Part shown: in pieces, positions 1 through 5,273 of the stretch
How positions within the stretch are numbered: the first letter of the stretch is position 1
How the letters are laid out: each line of letters begins with the position of its first letter
NCBI GenBank assembly: GCA_963661055.1
Contig: CAVLAC010000115.1
Span: forward strand, 1-5,273
DNA: 5,273 nt
DNA from: UBA1067 sp963661055
Lineage (GTDB): Bacteria > Verrucomicrobiota > Kiritimatiellia > RFP12 > UBA1067
Direction of reading: 5' to 3'
Position numbers and translations under genes: made by a program
Notes under the pieces: model-generated
Database searches by the model: none
Seen by the model: only the letters and a program-made list of their open reading frames with translations
Told to the model about the DNA's origin: nothing

Positions 1-55
1 ACCAGTGACCCCTACCGTGTGAAGGTAATGCTCTAACCAACTGAGCTAATCGCCC
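1..55 (-). tRNA. tRNA-Val (anticodon CAC), 3' end cut off by the window
   Basis: Read on the minus strand, the sequence folds as a tRNA: a 5' acceptor strand GGGCGAT, TA at positions 8-9, a D-arm with GCTC/GAGC stem and a loop containing GG, and an anticodon stem TTACC/GGTAG (closing pair T-G) around the 7-base loop TTCACAC. Position 33 is T and the anticodon is CAC, which reads the valine codon GUG. A five-base variable loop and the first strand of the T stem (ACTGG) follow before the window ends, so the TψC loop, the 3' acceptor strand and any encoded CCA are missing. The 5' end is set by the acceptor strand at base 55. The gene is transcribed away from the ddl operon by its own promoter. 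Confidence 0.93.
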
Positions 56-68
56 AAAACAGTGCCGA

Positions 69-172
69 ATATTATACCATATTTTGCCGCTCTAATTCAA
101 GGGGGTATTTTGCACAAATTGCATTTTGCCGCGCTTCGCCCTTCAACTCGTCCGCCGAATATGGTATAATAT
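69..172. repeat. Inverted pair of identical 15-base promoter cores
   Basis: The 15-mer AATATGGTATAATAT occurs on the plus strand at 158-172 and as its exact reverse complement at 69-83. Each copy holds an extended -10 element, one firing left into the tRNA and one right into ddl. The two copies diverge, with 74 bases between them. The identity extends beyond what the TATAAT consensus needs, so it may reflect duplication, a shared strong-promoter consensus of this genome, or selection for matched output. Confidence 0.8.
71..100 (-). promoter_or_regulatory. Sigma-70-type promoter for tRNA-Val, extended -10
   Basis: On the minus strand there is a perfect TATAAT -10 (bases 71-76) preceded by TGG, giving the extended form TGnTATAAT. 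An 18-base spacer separates it from a -35-like TTGAAT (bases 95-100). Transcription would start near base 64, leaving a leader of about nine bases before the mature tRNA 5' end, which is a sensible distance. Seen directly: the hexamers and spacing. Inferred: activity with a housekeeping sigma factor. Confidence 0.82.
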
Positions 173-177
173 AGGTA
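142..177 (+). promoter_or_regulatory. Promoter for the ddl-fts operon, extended -10, start at or near the ddl ATG
   Basis: A perfect TATAAT lies at 165-170 with TGG directly before it (TGnTATAAT). The best -35 candidate is TTCAAC at 142-147 with a 17-base spacer. It matches the consensus at only three of six positions, as is often tolerated with an extended -10. Counting the usual distance from the -10 places +1 at about base 177, which is the A of the ddl start codon. No other promoter of similar quality was seen between here and mutL, so this is the probable driver of the operon. The hexamers are seen; the start site is inferred. Confidence 0.8.
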
Positions 178-1094
178 TGAAGAAAATTGCCGTACTAATG
201 GGCGGAACGTCCAATGAGCGTGCCGTGTCGCTGGTGAGCGGGGATAATGTCGCTAAGGCCTTATCCTCGTTGGGCACCTATGATGTCACGCCCATCCGCC
301 TAGATGAAGATAATTTGAATGCCCTCCCCGCCAATACCGAGGCCGTCTACATCGCCCTTCACGGTGGCTGGGGCGAGAATGGGGGCGTGCAAGAAGCGCT
401 CAACCGCCTGCAGATTCCGTATACGGGTCCTGGCGTAGAAGCCTCGCGCATTGCGATGGATAAGATTCTCACGAAGCAGTGCCTCGATAAGCACGATGTC
501 GACACCGCCCAATGGTACACCATCCCCAAAGACGCCCCCATCGAACCGAGCCGCTTCGGCTACCCCGTCGTCGTCAAAGCGCCGCGGGATGGCAGTAGCG
601 TCGGGGTCTACAAGTGCGATAATGACGAAGAATTCGCCCAAGCGGTTCGTGACGCGTGGCGCATCGATAGCGAGAAGTATCCGGAACTCGAAAACGCAGC
701 ACTTGTCGAGGAATTCATCCCTGGACGCGAAATGACCGTCGGCATAATCGCGGGCGAAGTCCTGCCCGTCATCGAGATTGTCACCCCCTCGGGCTGGTAT
801 GGCTATGACGCGAAGTATAAGTCGGACGAAACACGCTATCCGTTCCTCTTTGATACGACTCTCGGCAAAGACCTGCAACGGCAAGCCCTCAAGGCGTGGA
901 ACGCCCTCGGGTGCCGCGGGGTCGCACGGGTCGATTTTCGCGTGGACGAAATTGGCCACGGCCTCGTGCTCGAACTCAACACCTCGCCTGGCTTTACCTC
1001 CCACTCGCTCGTCCCTAAGGCGGGCATGAAGTCGGGGCTCACCTTCTCGCAAGTATGTGACAAAATCCTTTCCGTAGCGGACTTCGATAGATAA
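177..1094 (+). CDS. ddl: D-alanine--D-alanine ligase
   Basis: A cytoplasmic ATP-grasp ligase of 305 residues that joins two D-alanines using ATP, giving the dipeptide that MurF adds to the peptidoglycan precursor. Family motifs appear in order: GGTSNERAVSL at 9-19 with the Glu that binds the first D-Ala (E14); HGGWGENGG at 62-70; PYTGPG at 81-86; VVVKAPRDGSSVGV at 131-144 with the ATP-binding Lys and paired Ser; DAKYKSDET at 211-219; RVDF at 251-254; and ELNTSPGFTSHSLVP at 266-280 with the Mg-binding Asn. The Tyr in DAKY (Y214) matches the D-Ala-specific omega-loop Tyr216 of E. coli DdlB, arguing against a D-Ala-D-Lac ligase. I chose ATG 177 because the protein then starts MKKIAVLMGG like other Ddl proteins. 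An upstream in-frame ATG at 126 adds 17 residues that run through the promoter. No Shine-Dalgarno is available, so the mRNA may be leaderless. First gene of the operon; its TAA overlaps the ftsQ ATG by one base. Confidence 0.96.
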   Translation: MKKIAVLMGGTSNERAVSLVSGDNVAKALSSLGTYDVTPIRLDEDNLNALPANTEAVYIALHGGWGENGGVQEALNRLQIPYTGPGVEASRIAMDKILTKQCLDKHDVDTAQWYTIPKDAPIEPSRFGYPVVVKAPRDGSSVGVYKCDNDEEFAQAVRDAWRIDSEKYPELENAALVEEFIPGREMTVGIIAGEVLPVIEIVTPSGWYGYDAKYKSDETRYPFLFDTTLGKDLQRQALKAWNALGCRGVARVDFRVDEIGHGLVLELNTSPGFTSHSLVPKAGMKSGLTFSQVCDKILSVADFDR

Positions 1095-1921
1095 TGAGAA
1101 AGAGAAATAGAACAACTAACTCCTCCTCGCGAATCGGGCTGCGCTTTGCCGCGCTCCTCGCGATCGGTCTCCTCCTCGCGGGGCTCTACTGGTGCCTTTC
1201 GCGCCTACACGACCTCTGGATAGAGTCCGCCCAACTCACAAATGTTGCCGAGCAAATCACCTTGACGGGCAACGACTATGTGCCAAGTGACGCGATTTTG
1301 AGTACCTGCGGACTCACCAATGGCGCGAACCTCGCCCGCCTCACAGGGGACTTCGAAGAAATTCGCGCTCGCGTCCTTAAACGCCTCCCCAATTTGCGCG
1401 ACATCTCATTCGTGCGGCACCTCCCCAATCGCCTCGATGTGAAAGTAACCGTGCGCGAACCGATTGCCCGTATGCGGGCTCGCACCGTGCCGAAACGGAC
1501 AGGTCGTGTGGTGGACGAGGATGGCGTCGTATTCTTGCGCATTCCCCGCACGCAACTCCTGCCTGAGATTATAGAGGAAACCCCGACCGCCAAAGGGAGC
1601 GCCCTCGAAGGACGCACCCGCGCGGCACTTGACCTCGTCCTCGCCTGCCGCGAAGGCGAGCTTGAGAAACTCAATTTGCGGGCGGTGGACGCGACCTCGC
1701 CCGATTACCTCCTCATCACCTTCGGCACGACTCACTACAACCGCGCCAAAGTTGATTGGGAAGGACGCGGCGAGGCGACCGAAAAGGCACGCAAAGCCCT
1801 GCAAAAGACTCTGCTGAATCTCAAGCAAGCCGTGGATACCCGCCTCGGCGACCGCGCCGTGATGTGGAACGCCACTATCCCCAACCGCATTTTCGCGGAT
1901 ACGAAGGAGCCCATCCAATGA
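1094..1921 (+). CDS. ftsQ: Cell division protein FtsQ (DivIB family)
   Basis: A bitopic membrane protein of 275 residues that links early and late divisome proteins and binds FtsB/FtsL in the periplasm of other bacteria. The layout is typical: a short basic cytoplasmic tail (1-18, rich in Arg/Lys), one membrane segment at about 19-36 (Leu/Ala-rich), then a POTRA domain at about 52-123 containing ITLTGN, the LPNLRDISFVRHLPNRL stretch (98-114) and VREPIARM, followed by the beta domain with VVDEDGVVF at 139-147. Length is close to E. coli FtsQ (276). Sequence identity looks low, as usual for FtsQ, so the call rests on topology, the POTRA pattern and position between ddl and ftsA. The ATG overlaps the ddl stop (TAATG) and there is no clear Shine-Dalgarno before it, suggesting translation by re-initiation after ddl. 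The stop overlaps the ftsA start as ATGA. Confidence 0.9.
   Translation: MRKRNRTTNSSSRIGLRFAALLAIGLLLAGLYWCLSRLHDLWIESAQLTNVAEQITLTGNDYVPSDAILSTCGLTNGANLARLTGDFEEIRARVLKRLPNLRDISFVRHLPNRLDVKVTVREPIARMRARTVPKRTGRVVDEDGVVFLRIPRTQLLPEIIEETPTAKGSALEGRTRAALDLVLACREGELEKLNLRAVDATSPDYLLITFGTTHYNRAKVDWEGRGEATEKARKALQKTLLNLKQAVDTRLGDRAVMWNATIPNRIFADTKEPIQ
1904..1909 (+). promoter_or_regulatory. Ribosome binding site for ftsA
   Basis: AAGGAG lies inside the 3' end of ftsQ, eight bases before the ATG at 1918. It is the strongest Shine-Dalgarno in the window and supports the 1918 start over a longer in-frame reading that begins at 1756 inside ftsQ. Confidence 0.8.
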
Positions 1922-3120
1922 CAAACATCTATGCCGCCCTAGAGATAGGTACGACACGCACCATTCTCGCCGTCGCCACGGCGAAGAAAGGCGAACGGCT
2001 TAAAGTCGTCGCCTGCGCCCACATTCCCTCGACTGGCGTTCGCAAGAGCACCATTACGAACATGAATCACGCCACGAGCTCCGTCCATTCGGTCCTCAAT
2101 GAGATTGAGAAGGCGAAACTCGATAAGGCGATGTCCCTCTCTATTTCCACCGCCTTCCTGCTCGTGAATGGTTCACATATCAAGGCAGATCCCTACCAAG
2201 CCACCACCGCCATTGAAGGCGTAAAGGTAAAGGATAGCGATATCGACAATGTCCTAAGTGCCGCGCGGGAATGGGCTTTGCCGCGTGAGCGCGAACTCCT
2301 CGATATCGTCGACCAAACCTTCGCTATTGATACTCACGGCGGCATCTCCGAGCCGCGCGGCATGAGTGGACGCGTCCTCAAAGTGAATACCCTCCAAATT
2401 CATGCTGACGCCAATCGCATTGCCGACGCGCGAACCGTCGCCGACAATGCTCACCTCGACATTTCTGAGCCCCTCTGCGCCCTGACTTGCGCGGGGGATG
2501 CCGTCCTAACCGAGCGCGATAAGCGTGATGGCGTTCTTCTCATCGACTTTGGCGGAGGCTCCACGGGCTTCGCGGTTTATGCGGATGGAACCCTCGCCGC
2601 GCTGGATATCCTCGCAATTGGCGGCGACCACATCACCAATGACATCGCCAATGCCTTCCGTACCACCATCCAGCAAGCGGAAACCATCAAAATAAACGAA
2701 GCGAGTGCCCTCGTACGCCCTGCGGGCGAAGCAAGTGCCCGCGTCAATTTGCCGGGGAAGAGTCCGCTCGTACAAGACCGCACGCTTTCCCGCAACGGAC
2801 TCGACACCGTAGTCAACGCCCGAATGCGCGAGACAATTGGAATCATCCGTGATACACTCGATGAGCGCGGCTTTCTCGGACAGCTCACGGCGGGTGTCGT
2901 CATCACGGGTGGCGGCGCGGCACTTCAGGGTCTCGACGAGCTTATCCACCGCGAACTCGGAATGAATGTGCGCTATGGTAAACCCATATGCGCGGACGGC
3001 TTTGAGAATATGCCTCACCCCGAATCTTTCGCCGCGATTGCGGGCGCTCTCGCCTATGCTCACCGCAATGACGAGCGCAAACCCCTCTTCGGCAACCTCT
3101 TTAAGGGAATCTTCAAATGA
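1918..3120 (+). CDS. ftsA: Cell division protein FtsA, actin-like membrane anchor for FtsZ
   Basis: A cytoplasmic actin-fold ATPase of 400 residues that tethers FtsZ filaments to the membrane and recruits downstream divisome proteins. Visible motifs are phosphate-1 (LEIGTTRT, 8-15), the FtsA-specific 1C/SHS2 region at about 80-175, phosphate-2 (LLIDFGGGSTGFAVY, 207-221), the LAIGGDHITNDIA block at 232-244, and the adenosine motif VITGGGAALQGL at 328-339. The tail KPLFGNLFKGIFK (388-400) alternates Lys with Phe/Leu/Ile and looks like the amphipathic membrane-targeting helix of FtsA. Length is slightly below E. coli FtsA (420). The start at 1918 follows a good AAGGAG, gives the usual FtsA N-terminus and overlaps the ftsQ stop by four bases. 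The stop overlaps the FtsZ-homologue start in the same way. The ATP-binding signature appears intact, in contrast to the altered nucleotide site of its downstream partner. Confidence 0.95.
   Translation: MTNIYAALEIGTTRTILAVATAKKGERLKVVACAHIPSTGVRKSTITNMNHATSSVHSVLNEIEKAKLDKAMSLSISTAFLLVNGSHIKADPYQATTAIEGVKVKDSDIDNVLSAAREWALPRERELLDIVDQTFAIDTHGGISEPRGMSGRVLKVNTLQIHADANRIADARTVADNAHLDISEPLCALTCAGDAVLTERDKRDGVLLIDFGGGSTGFAVYADGTLAALDILAIGGDHITNDIANAFRTTIQQAETIKINEASALVRPAGEASARVNLPGKSPLVQDRTLSRNGLDTVVNARMRETIGIIRDTLDERGFLGQLTAGVVITGGGAALQGLDELIHRELGMNVRYGKPICADGFENMPHPESFAAIAGALAYAHRNDERKPLFGNLFKGIFK
3103..3108 (+). promoter_or_regulatory. Ribosome binding site for the FtsZ homologue
   Basis: AAGGGA sits inside the last codons of ftsA, eight bases before ATG 3117. 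It is weaker than the ftsA site; the ATGA overlap suggests coupled translation as well. Confidence 0.6.
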
Positions 3121-4229
3121 GCGCGACAACTCCGTTATTACTAATTGGCGTGGGGACGGCGGGCTGCGCTATGGCGCGGAAGGTCCGTGACTCCTTCGGT
3201 GACTCCATCCGCCTACTGCTCACCGATACGGACGCCGAGACTGGCTCGACCGACTCCCCCTTCGTACTCCTCGGCGGCGACCGCCTCTCGGGGCGCGGCA
3301 CTGGCGGGAATGAAGTCAACGGACGTATGGCGGCGGAAGATTCGCTCCATACGCTCGACACGGCTTTGCAAGGGGTGCGCCTCGCGGTAGTGCTGACGGC
3401 ACTCGGTGGCGGCACGGGCACAGGCTCAACGATTGAGATTGTGAAATATCTCCATTCCCGCGCCATTACCGTGCCTGTCTTCGCGACTTTCCCATTTAAG
3501 ATGGAAGGCGAAGAGCGTTCGCGGCGGGCACGCGGCGCTTTGCCGCTTATCGCCGAAAATGCGAATGGCGCATTCTTTGTTTCCCTTGATAAGCTTGTGC
3601 AGGGCGAAGACAATATGGCTCTCGCCCTTAACCGCGCCGTGGAGACTCTCGCCTCGGGCATTGCCCTCTTCTGGCGACTCCTCGAAAAGCCGGGCTACAT
3701 TCGGCTCGGCACGGAACAGCTCCACCACCTTGTAGAGAATGCGGGTCGCTCCCGTTTCGCGGCATTTTCGGCAGAAGGCCCGAGCCGCGTCCAAGAAGTG
3801 CTCGACTCCCTCTCACGCTCGCCCCTCCTCGCGGAAGGCACTGGCTCCTTGCAGTCCGTCCTCCTCGGCGTGCTCGCGGGGGATGACCTTCGCCTCAGTG
3901 AATGCGCGGCACTCGCGAAAGGCGTGCAATCTCTCGCGGGCGAAACCGTGCCCTTCACGCTCGCCACCGTCAATGATGAGGCGGCTTTCGCGGGCAAGCT
4001 CAGTATCGTCGTCCTTTTCATTGAGCCGCGCATTAGTGCGCCGACGGAAGGTAAGGACGGCAAGAGCGGACATCGCGCGTCGCGGCGCAATCTCAAGAGT
4101 GGCAACATCCTCGCCATTGGCCCTCACGCCAATAGCGGACGCTTTAGTAGCACCGAGGCCACCTACTACAATAATGAGAACCTCGACACCCCCACCTATT
4201 TGAGAAAGGGCATTGTCATTGAGCCTTAA
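3117..4229 (+). CDS. ftsZ: Divergent FtsZ (tubulin/FtsZ family), altered T7 loop
   Basis: A 370-residue tubulin-superfamily protein in the ftsZ position after ftsA. Recognisable parts are the T1 loop IGVGTAGCAM (10-19), TDTDA (36-40), GRGTGGNEVNGR (59-70), the signature loop ALGGGTGTGS (95-104), FPFKMEGEERS (125-135, keeping the Glu and Arg that correspond to E. coli E138 and R142), SLDKL (156-160), SPLL (235-238) and DDLRLSE (256-262) of the C-terminal domain. A short variable linker (about 305-355) leads to LDTPTYLRKG (356-365), resembling the canonical DIPAFLRK peptide that binds FtsA/ZipA. Differences are large: the T1 glycines and Asn are replaced, the IPNDK Asn is Leu157, the guanine-binding Asp is Arg173, and the T7 loop reads RLGTEQ (196-201) instead of NVDFAD, losing both catalytic aspartates. 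It may be the main division FtsZ of a divergent lineage or a non-hydrolysing FtsZ-like protein. Family and position are secure; normal enzymatic activity is doubtful. Confidence 0.88.
   Translation: MSATTPLLLIGVGTAGCAMARKVRDSFGDSIRLLLTDTDAETGSTDSPFVLLGGDRLSGRGTGGNEVNGRMAAEDSLHTLDTALQGVRLAVVLTALGGGTGTGSTIEIVKYLHSRAITVPVFATFPFKMEGEERSRRARGALPLIAENANGAFFVSLDKLVQGEDNMALALNRAVETLASGIALFWRLLEKPGYIRLGTEQLHHLVENAGRSRFAAFSAEGPSRVQEVLDSLSRSPLLAEGTGSLQSVLLGVLAGDDLRLSECAALAKGVQSLAGETVPFTLATVNDEAAFAGKLSIVVLFIEPRISAPTEGKDGKSGHRASRRNLKSGNILAIGPHANSGRFSSTEATYYNNENLDTPTYLRKGIVIEP
4205..4210 (+). promoter_or_regulatory. Ribosome binding site deciding the mutL TTG start
   Basis: AAAGGG, within the last codons of the ftsZ homologue, lies eight bases before TTG 4219. 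The other in-frame TTG at 4213 is only two bases away, too close to be used with this site. Confidence 0.5.
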
Positions 4230-5273
4230 TCGTGATGGACATGTTCGGGTACTGCCCTTACATATAGCCAATAAAATCGCGGCAGGCGAGGTTATTGAGA
4301 GACCGGCTTCCGTCGTCAAGGAACTCGTCGAGAATGCCTTGGACGCGGGCTCACGGAATATCCGTATCTCCATCGCGGCAGGCGGACGCAAACTCATTGC
4401 CGTGCAAGATGACGGATGCGGCATGACGAAGGAAGACGCGCTTTTATCCCTCGAGCGGCAAGCCACCTCAAAGATACTCGATGTCAACGATATTGAGAAT
4501 ATCGACACTCTCGGCTTTCGCGGCGAAGCCATCCCGTCTATAGCTTCCATCTCCCGCTTTACCCTCATTACTCGCCGCGCCGAGGCGGACGAGGGGACGC
4601 AACTCGTCGTCAATGCGGGCACGCTCGGCGAAGTCACGGCGGCGGGATGTCCGCCTGGTACGCGCATTGAAGTGCGCGACCTTTTCTGCAATGTCCCTGC
4701 GCGGCGAAAGTTCCTACACTCCCTCGCTACGGAAGAAAGCCACATCAAAGCCGTCTTTACGGCGCACGCCCTCGCTCACCCCAAGGTCGGCTTCTCCCTC
4801 ACGGTTGACGGACGCGAACTCTACCGCCTTGCCCCAACCGAAAAACTGGCGGACCGCGTCCGTGACCTCTTTGGCGCGGACTTCCTAGAAGCCCTTTTGC
4901 CCGTAGAAACGCCGAATCCCGAGGATGTTTTTCGTGTCTCGGGCTTCATCGAGCAACCAAACCGCTCACTTCCAACGCGGCGCGACCAATATATCTTTGT
5001 AAACGGACGCCCCGCGTCCGCGCCTTCCATCGCCTATGCCTTGCGGGAGGCGTATCCGCGTCGACAGGGGGATGTGCGCCCTGCGGCAATTCTATTTCTA
5101 ACACTTCCAGCTGGGCAAGTGGATGTCAATGTGCACCCCACCAAGCGCGAAGTACGGTTCAGGGATAATGGCGCAGTAAAGAGAGCCTTCTTGGAGGCCT
5201 TGGACGCGGCACTTAAGCCCGTCCCTACCCCCGAAGTCGCAACTGCCGCGCCACCACCACCCCCCGCACCCCC
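4219..5273 (+). CDS. mutL: DNA mismatch repair protein MutL, N-terminal part (open at the right edge)
   Basis: At least 351 residues of MutL, the GHKL-family ATPase that couples MutS mismatch recognition to strand incision. Motifs in order: IANKIAAGEVIERP (16-29) and SVVKELVENALDAG (31-44) with the catalytic Glu and Mg-binding Asn, DDGCGM (64-69), ATSKI (82-86), LGFRGEAIPSIASIS (98-112), GTRIEVRDLFCNVPARRKFL (147-166), FVNGRP (260-265) and DVNVHPTKREVRF (302-314) with the Lys that touches the ATP gamma-phosphate. After about residue 334 a Pro/Ala-rich linker begins. The C-terminal dimerisation domain lies outside, so whether it carries the DQHAxxERxxYE endonuclease motif cannot be seen. No in-frame ATG or GTG precedes the first motif. 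TTG 4219 gives MSLNRDGHVRVLP, a normal MutL N-terminus, and overlaps the ftsZ end by 11 bases. The frame is closed by a TGA at 4201. Gene identity is certain; the start is inferred. Confidence 0.94.
   Translation, partial: MSLNRDGHVRVLPLHIANKIAAGEVIERPASVVKELVENALDAGSRNIRISIAAGGRKLIAVQDDGCGMTKEDALLSLERQATSKILDVNDIENIDTLGFRGEAIPSIASISRFTLITRRAEADEGTQLVVNAGTLGEVTAAGCPPGTRIEVRDLFCNVPARRKFLHSLATEESHIKAVFTAHALAHPKVGFSLTVDGRELYRLAPTEKLADRVRDLFGADFLEALLPVETPNPEDVFRVSGFIEQPNRSLPTRRDQYIFVNGRPASAPSIAYALREAYPRRQGDVRPAAILFLTLPAGQVDVNVHPTKREVRFRDNGAVKRAFLEALDAALKPVPTPEVATAAPPPPPAP

Noticed and set aside
126..176. In-frame ATG 126 adding 17 residues to Ddl
   Set aside because: The added residues run through the promoter and precede the conserved MKKIAVLMGG N-terminus; a transcript starting near 177 would not contain them.
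300..1115. Long antisense open frame of 271 codons opposite ddl
   Set aside because: It mirrors the coding frame of a certain gene, has no ribosome binding site that I can see and no recognisable motif; GC-rich codon use commonly keeps such frames open.
1122..1180. Three copies of CTCCTCGCG within 60 bases of ftsQ
   Set aside because: They fall in different frames or encode Leu-Leu-Ala in the membrane segment; the genome favours CTC and GCG codons, so this is compositional. The same string also appears in ftsZ.
1756..1917. In-frame ATG 1756 adding 54 residues to FtsA
   Set aside because: The extension lies in another frame of ftsQ, is rich in Arg/Pro without FtsA homology, and ATG 1918 has a strong AAGGAG and the canonical overlap.
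2506..3129. Antisense open frame of 207 codons opposite ftsA
   Set aside because: Shadow of the ftsA frame, with no motif or initiation signal.
3117..4229. The FtsZ homologue as a pseudogene
   Set aside because: The frame is intact over 370 codons, start and stop overlaps with neighbours are preserved, and the signature loop and C-terminal peptide are kept.
3813..4748. Antisense open frame of 311 codons spanning the ftsZ-mutL junction
   Set aside because: It covers two well-supported plus-strand genes, its protein is Ser/Arg-rich without motifs, and no promoter was seen on that strand.
5251..5273. C-rich low-complexity run at the right edge
   Set aside because: It encodes the proline-rich linker expected after the MutL N-terminal ATPase region, so no separate repeat element is needed.

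Overview
This window is a compact cell-division and cell-wall operon from a bacterium. A truncated tRNA-Val gene sits at the left edge on the minus strand. It is followed by a 121-base divergent promoter region (56-176) and then five tightly packed plus-strand genes: ddl (D-Ala-D-Ala ligase), ftsQ, ftsA, a strongly divergent ftsZ, and the 5' part of mutL, which runs off the right edge. Every junction in the operon overlaps (1, 4, 4 and about 11 bases), no internal terminator is visible, and one promoter in front of ddl could drive the whole set.

The ddl-ftsQ-ftsA-ftsZ order is the distal half of the classical dcw cluster. The usual upstream mur/ftsW genes are absent: the tRNA gene and the promoter sit where murB/murC would be expected. 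mutL directly after ftsZ is not part of the classical cluster. The divergent FtsZ in a partly eroded dcw cluster fits the Verrucomicrobiota/Lentisphaerota/Kiritimatiellota side of the PVC superphylum, where such FtsZ proteins are known. This placement is an inference from gene content and protein style, not from a marker comparison, so I hold it with modest confidence.

The genes fit together functionally. Ddl makes the dipeptide end of the peptidoglycan precursor. FtsQ is the bitopic divisome scaffold. FtsA is the actin-like membrane anchor, with a C-terminal amphipathic helix. The FtsZ homologue still carries an FtsA-binding type C-terminal peptide. MutL is a mismatch-repair ATPase that is co-transcribed by position rather than by pathway.

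The most striking feature is the FtsZ homologue. It keeps the GGGTGTG signature loop and the C-terminal peptide. By gapless alignment from memory to E. coli FtsZ it lacks both T7-loop aspartates needed for GTP hydrolysis (D209 and D212 positions are Gly and Gln), and the residues that read the guanine base are replaced. The second notable feature is the pair of near-perfect extended -10 promoters with an identical 15-base core in opposite orientation. The one for ddl is placed so that transcription should begin at or next to the A of the ATG, predicting a leaderless mRNA.
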